Shown piece by piece: positions 7,886 to 17,186 of a stretch of DNA of 36,526 bases. Location of the stretch: assembly GCA_016716085.1 (NCBI GenBank), contig JADJWY010000004.1, forward strand, positions 1-36,526, read 5' to 3'. How positions within the stretch are numbered: position 1 is the first letter of the stretch; every line of letters starts with the position of its first letter. The DNA comes from Hahellaceae bacterium (GTDB lineage: Bacteria; Pseudomonadota; Gammaproteobacteria; Pseudomonadales; Oleiphilaceae). A program made the position numbers and the translations under genes. The notes beneath the pieces were generated by a model, which did no database searches, had not been told where the DNA came from, and worked only from the letters and a program-made list of their open reading frames with translations.

Positions 7886-10582
7886 TCAACTGTTCAGCAA
7901 ATTATTCTGCCTTGCGATAGCAAGCGCATGGGCCCGGTTCCGAGCCCCCAGCTTTCCGTAGATATTGCGTAAATGTGCTTTTACCGTAGAGGCACTGATG
8001 CCAAGTGCTTCCGCGATCGCCTGATTACTCATCCCTTCATCCAGAAGCGCAACCAGTTCCAGTTCCCTGCCACTGAGGGCTTCTACGGGAGGGGGCGCAG
8101 TTTCCTGCGGCAACGCCGTTGAAACACCCAATTCTTCCAACAAGCGACGCGCCTCGTTCTGCACGAGGGGATGCCCTAAACAGGCTTGTAACATACGGCC
8201 AACATGCGGCCCTTCGTCTAAAACCGAGCGGGTAAATCCACCCCGTGCCGAAAGCGTCAATGCCGATACCATCGCCCGCTGCATTGCCGTGATATCGTTT
8301 CTGAAAAAGTGCACGGAAGCTTCCAGCATAAAGGTTTGCAACTCTCGCTGACGCACTTCTCCCAATTTGGCCCACTCACGGACAGCCTGAAGTTCCTTCA
8401 ACACGTCCTCGCCACCTAAAAAGCGGCCGCGACACCAAATCAGCCGTTCAACTGATACACGCAACATTGGCTCATCTGGCTGCCCCGGTAAACTGCCCTG
8501 AGCCCAGTCCCTCAGCGCATCTGGTTTGCCAACGGCCAGAGCGGTGATAACCCCCAGCGTAGTCGGTTCAGGTATGACATAAGGCCAGCTCGGCAGCCGC
8601 CCGATATTAATCGTTTTCATTTCATCGATGAGTTGCAGCGCTGCCTGAAAATCCCTTCGACTCATCGCCAGCATCCAGCCTAAAAAGCTAAAATAGGTGC
8701 GGTCTATGGTGCTGTATTTGGGTAAACCAAGGGCTAGCGCGTCCTGACACTCCTGCTCAGCGGCCTCAAGACGGTTTTCTTCCCGAAGCAGCATGCATCG
8801 GAAGTGTGGCAGCGTCGCCGCCATGGTGTGCTGGCGCCAGCCGGAACCTAAATTCTTCTCGAGGCGCTCGATCCAGCCCCACCCCTCAAGGATTTCTCCC
8901 CGATGCAAAAGTGTCGGTACCAACGTTGCCAGCGTAACCACCTGGCAGAAGATATCACCCTGCTGTTCGGCCTGGGTCATCGCTGATACAAGATGCCCTT
9001 TCGCCAAGTGGAGCTGGCCATTGGCAAACTCATGTGCACCGATCCCCTGTCGAATCCAGACGTTAAACGCAGAAGAGGTCAATTCCGGGCGAGTAGCCAA
9101 ATCCCGGATAAGGGTCGAAGCCGCCGTCATTTGGCCCGTGTAACTGGCAATGTGACTGCGCAAGAACAGACTCAGCGTGCTCAGCGCATCCTCATGGACA
9201 AGCCCTGTCAGGCTCGAAATCGGCGCAAGGCCAAACCCTGGCGCAGCAACCCCTTGTTCGAGCATCCCATCGAGTTTATCCAACACTCTCGAAGCATCCT
9301 CGTAATGCCCCTGATTGAAACTTCGGATTGCCTGAAGAAAGAGCAGGCCGGGACTGGCTTGAATCAGGTTATTCGGCAATCTGCGCAGCAGGCGCTCCGC
9401 ACGAAACACTTCACCGCTTAAGATCCAGGTTTCCAAAGAACGGGCCAGTACTTCCGCAGCCTCACTCCAGGACTCACGCTCGACCAATAATTCGGCGGCC
9501 TCAAACGCGCGCCCATGCCCCTCCAGCCAGTTCGAGGCGCGCCGACAAATTTCGGAACAGAGCCTCTCATCCTGTTCCTGTGCCCTCAACCAGTCCCGAA
9601 ACAGGTCATGCAGACTATACCACTGCGAATCAGCGTCGAGTGGCTGCAAAAATAAATTTCGTTTGATCAAGCGATCTAAAAACGCAGGCGCCGTCTTATC
9701 TTGCAAGGCTTCGACCAGCAATGCCGCAGAAAAGCAGGGCAAAATAGCCACTTTCATCAGAAAGGATTGAGTCTCCGGCGATTGCCCTTCAAACACTTCG
9801 GCCAGCAGATAATCCGAAAGGAAATGATGCCGACCACTAAACTCCGGCAATGCATCCAGTCGTTCCGGGTTGCGAGCCAGTGAGAGTCCCGCTAATTGAA
9901 GTGCCGCGATCCACCCTTCCGTCTTTTGGTGAAGCATACGTAACTGGGCGGGTGTTAGTCTCAGTTCCAGACGGCGAAGCAGAAACCGCTCAGACGCCGC
10001 CAGGTCGAAACGTAGCTCCTGGGCTCCCAGCTCAAGTAGTTGATGGCGAACACGACGCTTGGCTAACCCCAGCTCGGGCAAGTGCCTGCTGATGACCAGA
10101 CAGTGAAGAAGATCCGGACAATAATCCAGAAAATAGGCAAACTGGGCCAGTAAGGATTCATCCTCGATCACATGAAAGTCGTCGAGAATCAGCGCGATGG
10201 CCCGAGGCGCCTTCCAGCTGCGCGAGAAGTCCGTCAGCTCTCTGACAAGCGCCTGTATACCAACGGCGGGATCAATCGCTTCGAAAGGACTGAACTGTGG
10301 CCAGACCCGATCACTGAAGCGGGCATCCACCCGTCCCAATGCCGCACAAATGCCCTGCCAAAATGCCTGCGAATCATTATCAAATTCATCCAAAGAGAGC
10401 CAGGCATGAGGAATCTGCCGACTTTCGGCCCACTGAGCCACCAGCGTCGTCTTACCAAACCCCGGTGGAGCCGAGATCACGGTCAGTGAGCGATCCAAAG
10501 CCTTATCCAGCAAGACCGCAGCAGCATCACGTTCAATTACGGTATCGGGCAAGCGGGGACGCCTGAGCTTGGTTTCAATCAT
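7886..10582 (-). CDS. MalT-like ATP-dependent LuxR-family transcriptional regulator (LAL/STAND type)
   Basis: An 898-residue regulator. Walker A is APPGFGKTT (residues 38-46) and the Walker B-like strand is ALILDDFH near residue 130, followed by the winged-helix and long TPR-like helical region of MalT/STAND proteins. The last ~60 residues are a LuxR helix-turn-helix (LSGRELELVALLDEGMSNQAIAEALGISASTVKAHLRNIYGKLGARNR in shorter form). Such proteins bind ATP and an inducer and then activate promoters. The gene is divergent from the START-domain gene and upstream of the hydroxylase/dioxygenase pair, which are the obvious candidate targets. Full length and unbroken. Confidence 0.95.
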   Translation of the reverse strand: MIETKLRRPRLPDTVIERDAAAVLLDKALDRSLTVISAPPGFGKTTLVAQWAESRQIPHAWLSLDEFDNDSQAFWQGICAALGRVDARFSDRVWPQFSPFEAIDPAVGIQALVRELTDFSRSWKAPRAIALILDDFHVIEDESLLAQFAYFLDYCPDLLHCLVISRHLPELGLAKRRVRHQLLELGAQELRFDLAASERFLLRRLELRLTPAQLRMLHQKTEGWIAALQLAGLSLARNPERLDALPEFSGRHHFLSDYLLAEVFEGQSPETQSFLMKVAILPCFSAALLVEALQDKTAPAFLDRLIKRNLFLQPLDADSQWYSLHDLFRDWLRAQEQDERLCSEICRRASNWLEGHGRAFEAAELLVERESWSEAAEVLARSLETWILSGEVFRAERLLRRLPNNLIQASPGLLFLQAIRSFNQGHYEDASRVLDKLDGMLEQGVAAPGFGLAPISSLTGLVHEDALSTLSLFLRSHIASYTGQMTAASTLIRDLATRPELTSSAFNVWIRQGIGAHEFANGQLHLAKGHLVSAMTQAEQQGDIFCQVVTLATLVPTLLHRGEILEGWGWIERLEKNLGSGWRQHTMAATLPHFRCMLLREENRLEAAEQECQDALALGLPKYSTIDRTYFSFLGWMLAMSRRDFQAALQLIDEMKTINIGRLPSWPYVIPEPTTLGVITALAVGKPDALRDWAQGSLPGQPDEPMLRVSVERLIWCRGRFLGGEDVLKELQAVREWAKLGEVRQRELQTFMLEASVHFFRNDITAMQRAMVSALTLSARGGFTRSVLDEGPHVGRMLQACLGHPLVQNEARRLLEELGVSTALPQETAPPPVEALSGRELELVALLDEGMSNQAIAEALGISASTVKAHLRNIYGKLGARNRAHALAIARQNNLLNS

Positions 10583-10735
10583 GTATCGAATTTCCTGCTG
10601 CTTCAGCGCCCATTCGCTCGCAAAAATGTGACGCAGTTATCTTTTTTCCGTCCGTGCTAAGCCTTTTCGTCGATGGCCAGTTTGCGGATTCGGGTGAAGA
10701 TAGTAACGTCCCCTTCCAGTAAAAAGGAACCTCAG

Positions 10736-11449
10736 ATGGCGCATTCTGGCACCTCTCTACGTTACTCAGCCCTTTGGGTGCTCATTTTTTTATGGAGTAA
10801 CCACACGCTTGCTTCGGGTTGGGAGAACGTATACGACGAAGATAATATTACGGTCTCAACGCGACCCGTAGAAGGTTCCTCCATCCGGGCGTTTCATGCT
10901 GAAACGTCAGTGGCCGCCTCAGTCGACAGTATACTGGCGCTGATGGCCGATCCTGCGGCCTGCCCGCTTTGGATCCACGGCTGCCTCGAAGCAAAGATTC
11001 TCGACACTGAGGGTTTCTACCAACGCAACACCTACCAGATCAATGACATGCCCTGGCCGGTTGCAGATCGGGACCTTGTTTTGGAAATCAAAATCAGCGA
11101 GCGAGCCGACGGTAGCTTCCAATTGGCTATGGCAAATCGGCCTGAAGCCATTCCACCCACCGACAACGTTCGTATCCTTAAGTCAGAAGGCACCTACTTT
11201 TTTACGCCAACGAAAGACGGCCGGACCCTCATCCGCTGGGAACAGCATACGGACCCCGGCGGGCACCTGCCGGCATGGCTGGTGAATCAATTGATTATCG
11301 ACGTGCCCGTCAAGACACTACAAAATTTGCGTCGCCTGGTTGAGTCACCTGATGCCGGTTATGCGCACAAGCATTTGGTGAGACAGCCAGGTGGGCACAT
11401 CATAGGCTGGGAAACACCGTTAGAGCAGCACGCTCACGTGGCACGGTAA
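10736..11449 (+). CDS. Exported START-domain lipid-binding-like protein
   Basis: About 237 residues. The ATG at 10736 is chosen because AAGGAA (10724-10729) precedes it and a signal peptide follows (SALWVLIFLWSNHTLASG). The mature part is a START-like domain: WENVYDEDNITVSTRP, a FHAETSVAASVDSILALMAD helix, CPLWIHGCLEAKIL, DMPWPVADRDLVLEI, and GGHLPAWLVNQLIIDVPVKTLQNLRR at the C-terminal helix. START domains hold lipids in a deep pocket. A periplasmic START protein beside a lipid hydroxylase suggests lipid handling in the envelope, which is inference. Divergent from the MalT-like regulator gene; the shared 153-bp gap likely holds both promoters. Confidence 0.85.
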   Translation: MAHSGTSLRYSALWVLIFLWSNHTLASGWENVYDEDNITVSTRPVEGSSIRAFHAETSVAASVDSILALMADPAACPLWIHGCLEAKILDTEGFYQRNTYQINDMPWPVADRDLVLEIKISERADGSFQLAMANRPEAIPPTDNVRILKSEGTYFFTPTKDGRTLIRWEQHTDPGGHLPAWLVNQLIIDVPVKTLQNLRRLVESPDAGYAHKHLVRQPGGHIIGWETPLEQHAHVAR

Positions 11450-11469
11450 GGTCAACAGCCCATCGGACA

Positions 11470-12075
11470 TTAGAAGAACTCCAATTCCCCTTCTGGTGGC
11501 CCAGAGTCCTCCTGCGAAGGGGCTAACGTCAAATCAGCTTTAAGAATCTGCAGATAGAGGCTGCACTTCACAATTTCCTTGTCCACATCAAAGTAAAAAT
11601 GATGGGGAATAAGGTGATTCACCGGCAACTGATCGGCCTGTCCATCATAGAGTAGATCCGGCAGACCAATCGTGATCGCACAGCTATTCTGCAACAACTT
11701 ATGCTTGAAGCGACCAACCAGCTGATTCGACAATTCGGATATCCAGTCTTCCAGCACTTCCTCGCTCACCGCCATGATACTTTCAGCAGCAAACTCTGGG
11801 TAGGTCATCGTTAGCACCGAAAACGGCACGTGCAAAGCGATGAACAGCTCGAGATCTTCTGATCCCGCATCAATAAAGGCAATGGGCGCCTTCCCCATAG
11901 CACTGTCATCCGCCGCGAGCTTTTGTATTTGGCAATCCAAGCCAGAAAACAGCTCCACGCAGGACGATTCGAACAACTCACACAAGGTTTCAGTCGCATC
12001 GGCCACAATCAATCTACCATGCTTGAATTCTCCATAGGATTTATGAAGTGTAGAAAAGGATGTGAACTTAGACAA
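11470..12075 (-). CDS. CheX/CheC-like phosphatase-family protein
   Basis: 201 residues. The segment EDWISELSNQLVGRFKHKLL (about residues 108-127) carries the ExxN signature of the CheC/CheX/FliY phosphatase fold, followed by the family-typical glycine-leucine-proline (ITIGLPDLL). CheX proteins remove phosphate from CheY-like response regulators. The acidic C-terminus ends EGELEFF. No chemotaxis gene is next to it; the only response regulator in the window is the GGDEF/EAL protein. It is convergent with the START gene, leaving 20 bp. Function as a phosphatase is inferred from the motif. Confidence 0.65.
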   Translation of the reverse strand: MSKFTSFSTLHKSYGEFKHGRLIVADATETLCELFESSCVELFSGLDCQIQKLAADDSAMGKAPIAFIDAGSEDLELFIALHVPFSVLTMTYPEFAAESIMAVSEEVLEDWISELSNQLVGRFKHKLLQNSCAITIGLPDLLYDGQADQLPVNHLIPHHFYFDVDKEIVKCSLYLQILKADLTLAPSQEDSGPPEGELEFF

Positions 12076-12151
12076 AAAAATAGCCGCAGCGCATCCGCAT
12101 TTGATATACGGATCCGCCGCGGCCCAGGCTCTGCGCTCAGGAGCGCTTTGT

Positions 12152-13561
12152 TTAGCCTTCTCTCAACGCTTTAATCACATCCTGAAGAACTTTCTTGGCG
12201 TCGCCAGGAACCATCAGTGTGTTTTCGCGAATGAACAGTTCATTCGGAATACCTGCAAAGCCAGGTGACAAGCCACGCTTGACCACGATAACGGTGCGTG
12301 CGTTATACACTTCCAGAATCGGCATGCCGTAGATCGGTGAATTTTTGTCCTTGGCTGCAACCGGGTTCACAACGTCGTTGGCACCCAACACGATCGCCAC
12401 ATCCGTCTGAGGAAACTCGGGGTTGATCGTATCCATTTCAACCAACTGGTCGTATGGAACTTCAGCCTCAGCCAGCAGAACGTTCATATGCCCCGGCATA
12501 CGCCCCGCAACCGGGTGGATCGCGTACTTCACTTTGGCACCCGCGCTTTCCAGCAAGGAGGCCAGTTCACGCGTTGCATGCTGGGCCTGTGCCACGGCCA
12601 GACCATAACCAGGAACGAAAACAACGCGCTTTGCTGTTTCCAGCATCATTGCGACTTCATCAGCACTGGCGAATTTCACTTTACCTTCATAGAAGGCATC
12701 ATTTTCGCTCTTGCTGATGCCCGCCGCTGCCGCCATAGAACCGCCAAACAGAACGTTGACCAATGACCGATTCATGGCCTTACACATGATAGAGGTCAGA
12801 ATCAAACCCGACGCACCGACCAGTGAACCTGTAATGATCAGGCCGTTATTGCCCAGAACAAAGCCTGCCGCTGCGCCCGCAATACCTGAGTAGGAGTTCA
12901 ACAGCGACACCACAACCGGCATATCTGCACCGCCGATTGGCATGACCAGACAGACGCCCAACACCAAGCACAGCAGAATCATCAGCGTAAGCAGTACGCC
13001 AGAATTCAGTGTATCGCCCATCACGAGAGTCAAAGTGCCCACAAACAACAGCGCAAAAGACGCTTTTACGCCCAATTTGTAGTTACGAATATCTTTGGGA
13101 TCGTCCACTTTGCCCATCAGTTTGCCCACAGCAACCAATGAACCCGTCAGGGTTACGGCGCCCACGAGAATAGACAGGATGACCGCAACACTCCACTCAA
13201 CCGTCGGATCAAATTGCCCCATGCCAGACAGCTGTTGGCTTTCAAGGTAGTTGGCCGCCGCAACCAGCAGTGAGGCACCGCCGCCCAGACCGTTCAACAA
13301 TGCCACCATTTCAGGCACTGATGTCATCTGAACCTTGCGCGCCATGTATACGCCCGCGGCGCCACCCGCCAGAATACCGATGATAATTGTGCCGTAAGAC
13401 ACCACATGGAAATCCAGCAGCGCAGCCAGGACAGCCAGGCCCATCCCGAGTGCAGAAAGCTGATTACCGCGAACAGCCGTTTTAGGTTTGGTCATCCCTT
13501 TGATCCCCAGGATGAACAGTACCGCCGCGGCGAGGTAGAAAAAGTTTACAAAAGCCTGCAT
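12152..13561 (-). CDS. pntB: NAD(P) transhydrogenase subunit beta
   Basis: 469 residues. The N-terminal half holds the domain II membrane helices (start MQAFVNFFYLAAAVLFILGIKGM), and the C-terminal ~180 residues form the NADP(H)-binding domain III with VPGYGLAVAQAQHA, HPVAGRMPGHMNVLLAEA, LGANDVVNPVA and KRGLSPGFAGIPNELF. With the alpha subunits it couples the proton gradient to hydride transfer between NADH and NADP+, supplying NADPH. It is the last of three adjacent pnt genes, 10 bp after the second. Confidence 0.97.
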   Translation of the reverse strand: MQAFVNFFYLAAAVLFILGIKGMTKPKTAVRGNQLSALGMGLAVLAALLDFHVVSYGTIIIGILAGGAAGVYMARKVQMTSVPEMVALLNGLGGGASLLVAAANYLESQQLSGMGQFDPTVEWSVAVILSILVGAVTLTGSLVAVGKLMGKVDDPKDIRNYKLGVKASFALLFVGTLTLVMGDTLNSGVLLTLMILLCLVLGVCLVMPIGGADMPVVVSLLNSYSGIAGAAAGFVLGNNGLIITGSLVGASGLILTSIMCKAMNRSLVNVLFGGSMAAAAGISKSENDAFYEGKVKFASADEVAMMLETAKRVVFVPGYGLAVAQAQHATRELASLLESAGAKVKYAIHPVAGRMPGHMNVLLAEAEVPYDQLVEMDTINPEFPQTDVAIVLGANDVVNPVAAKDKNSPIYGMPILEVYNARTVIVVKRGLSPGFAGIPNELFIRENTLMVPGDAKKVLQDVIKALREG

Positions 13562-13571
13562 GTTCGTCTCC

Positions 13572-13856
13572 TTACTTGCGCTTGAACATGTTGAGCATGC
13601 GATCTGTCACCAGAAAGCCCGCTACGATATTCACAGTTGCCAGAACGATGGCCAGGAACCCCAGAAAGGTGGACAAGCCCGTCGCCTGCTCACCTCCACC
13701 GGCGCTGATGATCGCGCCCACAACGACGATACCGGAGATCGCATTCGTGCCGCTCATCAGCGGCGTATGCAGCGTCGGCGGAACCTTATTGATAATTTCC
13801 ACACCCACAAACAGCGCGAGAACAAAAATGGTGAAATAAATGACAAACAGATCCAT
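13572..13856 (-). CDS. pntAB: NAD(P) transhydrogenase subunit alpha, membrane part
   Basis: 94 residues with three membrane helices (MDLFVIYFTIFVLALFVGVEI, GTNAISGIVVVGAIISAG, LGFLAIVLATVNIVAGFLV) and the conserved PPTLHTPLMSGTNAISG. It corresponds to the C-terminal membrane piece of E. coli PntA, here a separate gene as in the Rhodospirillum three-subunit type. Its start overlaps the stop of the upstream pntAA by one base. Confidence 0.95.
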   Translation of the reverse strand: MDLFVIYFTIFVLALFVGVEIINKVPPTLHTPLMSGTNAISGIVVVGAIISAGGGEQATGLSTFLGFLAIVLATVNIVAGFLVTDRMLNMFKRK

Positions 13857-14998
13857 TAGCCTTTTACCCCTTCTGCGGCCTGCTTCAGGCCTTCATGGCG
13901 AATTTCACCCTGGTCTACCACCAGAGTCGCGTTAACGATGTCATCTTCGAGGTCAACCTGCAGCTGGCCCTCTTTTGACATATTCTTCAGGAAGCTGGTC
14001 AGGTTGCGCGTCAGTAACTGCGATGCATGAACCGGAACCCGTGAGTGGTGGTCGACGTAGCCGATGATGGTCACGCCATCGTGATAGATTTTCTGGTTAA
14101 CCACAGATCCTTCCACGTTGCCGCCGCGCTCTGCCGCCAGATCCACGATCACTGAACCCTTTTTCATGAAGTGCAGCATTTCTTTGGTGATCAGGCGCGG
14201 AGAGGTTTTACCGGGAATGGCCGCCGTCGTAATGACCAGATCCGCCTGCGATACTTTTGCAGTCATTTGTTCACGCTGCTTACGGTAGAACTCTTCCGAA
14301 CGCTGAACCGCATAGCCGCCCGTGGACTTGCTATCTTCCGTTGGCAAATCGAATTCGACAAAGTGAGCGCCCAGACTTTCGACCTGCTCCTTCACTTCGG
14401 TTCGCGTATCATAGGCCTCAACGACCGCACCCAGACGGCGAGCGGTTGAGATGGCCATGAGACCGGCCACACCCGCACCGATAACGAAAACCCGCGCCGG
14501 GTGGATGGTACCTGCAGCCGTCATCAGCATGGGGAAGTATTGGGGCAGCGCCATCGCACCCGCCAAAACAGCCCGATAACCGGCAATTGCACCCATTGAA
14601 CTCAGTACATCCATTGCCTGAGCACGGGTAGTACGTGGAATCAGATCCATCGCAAAGGTACGGATCTGTTGCGCGGCCAAGGTCTTAAGCAATGGCAGAT
14701 TGAACCAGGGGTCGAGAATACAAATCAGCGCCGTACCGGGCTTCATTTGCTCAGCCTCTTCTTCCTGCGGCGGTCTGATTTTTAACACAATATCGACCTG
14801 GTCATAGAGTGAATGCGCATCGGGCGCAATGCTCGCACCACAGTTACGATATTCATCATCGCTGAAATGGGCGGCGTCACCTGCACCGGCTTCCACCACC
14901 ACCTCAAACCCGGCGCCCAACAAGGCAGGCAGGCCAGTCGGGATAATGGCAACCCGTGCCTCTCCCGGATAGCGCTCCTTGGGTATTCCAATCAACAT
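13856..14998 (-). CDS. pntAA: NAD(P) transhydrogenase subunit alpha, soluble NAD(H)-binding part
   Basis: 380 residues of the alanine-dehydrogenase/PNT family: start MLIGIPKERYPGEARVAIIP, a dinucleotide-binding loop VIGAGVAGLMAISTARRLGA followed by EAYDTR, and the mobile-loop region DLVITTAAIPGKTSPRLIT. It binds NAD(H) in the cytoplasm as domain I. The membrane part is encoded separately downstream. GAGGACG gives a clear ribosome site. The mqo gene ends 20 bp upstream on the same strand, so all four genes may share a transcript. Confidence 0.96.
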   Translation of the reverse strand: MLIGIPKERYPGEARVAIIPTGLPALLGAGFEVVVEAGAGDAAHFSDDEYRNCGASIAPDAHSLYDQVDIVLKIRPPQEEEAEQMKPGTALICILDPWFNLPLLKTLAAQQIRTFAMDLIPRTTRAQAMDVLSSMGAIAGYRAVLAGAMALPQYFPMLMTAAGTIHPARVFVIGAGVAGLMAISTARRLGAVVEAYDTRTEVKEQVESLGAHFVEFDLPTEDSKSTGGYAVQRSEEFYRKQREQMTAKVSQADLVITTAAIPGKTSPRLITKEMLHFMKKGSVIVDLAAERGGNVEGSVVNQKIYHDGVTIIGYVDHHSRVPVHASQLLTRNLTSFLKNMSKEGQLQVDLEDDIVNATLVVDQGEIRHEGLKQAAEGVKG

Positions 14999-15018
14999 AT
15001 TTTCGTCCTCTAGCTCGT

Positions 15019-16491
15019 TTATTGAATATTTAGTGTGTTAAGGACATCCCGACGAACAGCCATGGCCTGCTCAGGATGTTGAAGAACTTGTCCCGCCATT
15101 TGCGGAATCCATTCGGCCAATGCCTTGCGCCAGACGGCTTCGTAACGTTGCGGATAGCACCGCTCCAGCACCTGAAGCATGGCGTGAACCGCTACCGATG
15201 CACCCGGAGACGCGCCCAGCAGTGCGGCGAGCGAGCCATCCTGTGCAGCCACTACTTCCGTCCCAAATTCAAGCTTGCCCTTGCCGTTGGCATCTCGCTT
15301 AATAATCTGTACGCGCTGTCCGGCATGAATCAGTTTCCAGTCTTCAGCACGCGCTTCAGGGAAATACGTCTTCAGGCTTTCCATGCGGTCAGCATGGCAT
15401 TGCCTGACCTCACGAATGAGGTAGCGGGTCAGATCCCAGTTGTGCAAACCGACTGAAATCATCGGCCCTAAATTACCTGGGCGAACAGACTTGATGAGAT
15501 CTAATACCGATCCCTGCTTCAGGAAACGCGTTGTGAATCCAGCAAAGGGACCAAACAGCAGGGATGACTCGCCGTTGATGACACGGGTATCCAGGTGGGG
15601 CACAGACATGGGCGGTGCGCCAACGGGAGCTTTACCATAGACCTTGCCCGAGTGTTTTTGCGCCAGCGCCCCATTTCGGCAGGCCAGCCACTGCCCGGAA
15701 ATTGGAAAGCCGCCATAACCACTGGCTTCGGGAATGCCGCTTTTCTGTAATAGGGGTAACGCCCCACCGCCCGCGCCCAGGAAAACAAACTGGGCGGATC
15801 GGGTCATACGCTCCCCTCCCCCGGTCTTTTGCAGCGTCAGCAACCACTCTTTGCCTTCACGCTTAAGCCCAATCACAGAGGTGCCGGTCAGAATTTCGGT
15901 GTTAGGCGTTTGCCCTAGCTGCTTGACCAGCATTCGGGTCAATGCGCCAAAATCCACATCGGTGCCATGCTCAACCCGGGTCGCTGCAACAGCGCCGCCT
16001 GGCTTGCGCGACGACATAACCAAAGGCATCCACGCTTCCAGCTGCTTTGCGTCGCCAGAAAACTGAATGTCTTTGAAAAGGTGATGCTGCTTGAGAAGCT
16101 CCTGGCGCCGCTTGAGAAATGCAACATCCTCATCACCCCAGACGAAACTGTAGTGAGGCACCCGCCGGATAAACTCATCGGGCTTGCTGATCAACCCCGC
16201 TTTGAGCAGTGAAGACCACCACTGCAGAGACACTTCAAACTGAGCATTAATCTGCAACGCCTTGCTGATATCGATTTGATTTCCCGCAGCTGGGGTATAG
16301 TTGAGTTCGCAATAGCCGGCGTGACCGGTTCCCGCATTGTTCCAGCCATCCGAACTCTCTTCTGCCACGTTTGGCAGTCGCTCGATCAGCGTAATCGACC
16401 AATCGGGCTCGAGCTGGCGAATGATCATTCCCAAGGTGGCACTCATGATACCACCCCCTACTAACACGACCTCGGCAGTTTGCCTGGACAT
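15019..16491 (-). CDS. mqo: Malate:quinone oxidoreductase
   Basis: About 490 residues. FAD-dependent, membrane-associated enzyme oxidising malate to oxaloacetate and passing electrons to quinone. It starts with the family's FAD-binding segment AEVVLVGGGIMSATLGMIIRQLEP and shows SSDGWNNAGTGHAGYCELNYTP, VQIIKRD near the C-terminus and LGASPGASVAVHAML. ATG at 16491 is preferred over the GTG at 16524 because AGGAG lies 8 bp upstream. The pnt genes follow after 20 bp, linking malate oxidation and NADPH supply in one unit. Confidence 0.96.
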   Translation of the reverse strand: MSRQTAEVVLVGGGIMSATLGMIIRQLEPDWSITLIERLPNVAEESSDGWNNAGTGHAGYCELNYTPAAGNQIDISKALQINAQFEVSLQWWSSLLKAGLISKPDEFIRRVPHYSFVWGDEDVAFLKRRQELLKQHHLFKDIQFSGDAKQLEAWMPLVMSSRKPGGAVAATRVEHGTDVDFGALTRMLVKQLGQTPNTEILTGTSVIGLKREGKEWLLTLQKTGGGERMTRSAQFVFLGAGGGALPLLQKSGIPEASGYGGFPISGQWLACRNGALAQKHSGKVYGKAPVGAPPMSVPHLDTRVINGESSLLFGPFAGFTTRFLKQGSVLDLIKSVRPGNLGPMISVGLHNWDLTRYLIREVRQCHADRMESLKTYFPEARAEDWKLIHAGQRVQIIKRDANGKGKLEFGTEVVAAQDGSLAALLGASPGASVAVHAMLQVLERCYPQRYEAVWRKALAEWIPQMAGQVLQHPEQAMAVRRDVLNTLNIQ

Positions 16492-16560
16492 GAATCCGTT
16501 CTCCTGGGTAAGTTGAATTGGCACAGCAAAAATCCACCTTTTGGGTAGATCCTGAATCCT

Positions 16561-16986
16561 TTAACTCATGATTTTTCCAGGAAAAGGCGGTCCTCTGGGG
16601 AGGGCGAGCCGCCAAAGTGCATGTCTACTTTTTGGCCTTTTAGCTGGAAACTGGGGATTGTCACTTACGAGAGGACGGGTAATCAGGGGCGAGAAGACAG
16701 ACAGGACATCATCATCTGACTCGTCAAGGAGTTCATCGGGTGATCGACTTAGCGTGACACGGTAGCGATTGGGGTCCACTAGCGGCCCGGCAGGCGCGCC
16801 AGCGAATGCTAACTGCTCAACGGAAAACGTGCGCTGTTCAAGCAGGAGACTCTGGGAATGTACCTGGAGCCCGCAACAGATTATCAGAAACGGCAACAAC
16901 GTTCTGCCAAGCCACATGAGAGGCCATGAGCCCCCATTTCGGGCTATTACTGTAAAAAGTGTCGATACGAGGGCGAGATACTTCAT
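16561..16986 (-). CDS. Small predicted exported protein, function unknown
   Basis: 141 residues from the ATG at 16986, or about 118 from an in-frame ATG at 16917. The latter gives a compact signal peptide (MWLGRTLLPFLIICCGLQVHS). The remainder is polar, with an acidic stretch LLDESDDDVLSVF and a basic proline-rich C-terminus. I recognise no family. It lies 69 bp upstream of mqo on the same strand. A chance open frame cannot be excluded. Confidence 0.45.
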   Translation of the reverse strand: MKYLALVSTLFTVIARNGGSWPLMWLGRTLLPFLIICCGLQVHSQSLLLEQRTFSVEQLAFAGAPAGPLVDPNRYRVTLSRSPDELLDESDDDVLSVFSPLITRPLVSDNPQFPAKRPKSRHALWRLALPRGPPFPGKIMS

Positions 16987-17052
16987 TCTATCGTCCAGGA
17001 CCGAGTCATCGGGTCAAAAGGTGCGCAACTATACCCTTGCCCTATTAACAAG

Positions 17053-17068
17053 TCAAACGACCGTTTGA
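17053..17068. promoter_or_regulatory. 16-bp palindrome TCAAACG-AC-CGTTTGA
   Basis: Perfect 7-bp arms separated by 2 bp in the 200-bp gap between the two divergent small exported-protein genes. Size and symmetry fit a dimeric repressor operator such as a TetR-family site. No TetR gene is present in the window, so the regulator is unknown. Confidence 0.5.
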
Positions 17069-17186
17069 TTGGTAAACCGGCTTGCCTAGAGAGGCTTGAA
17101 CGACCCGGCTCGGACTATTATGTTAGTAAAGGCGCTGTATGGATCGGGTTGTTGTCTCGATCCCTGAAATTTTGCGAGGTACAGCC

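Noticed and set aside
12126..12146. Terminator between pntB and the CheX-like gene
   Set aside because: GCGCTC/GAGCGC makes a good stem, but the T-rich side is on the plus strand where no gene ends; on the minus strand no T-run follows.
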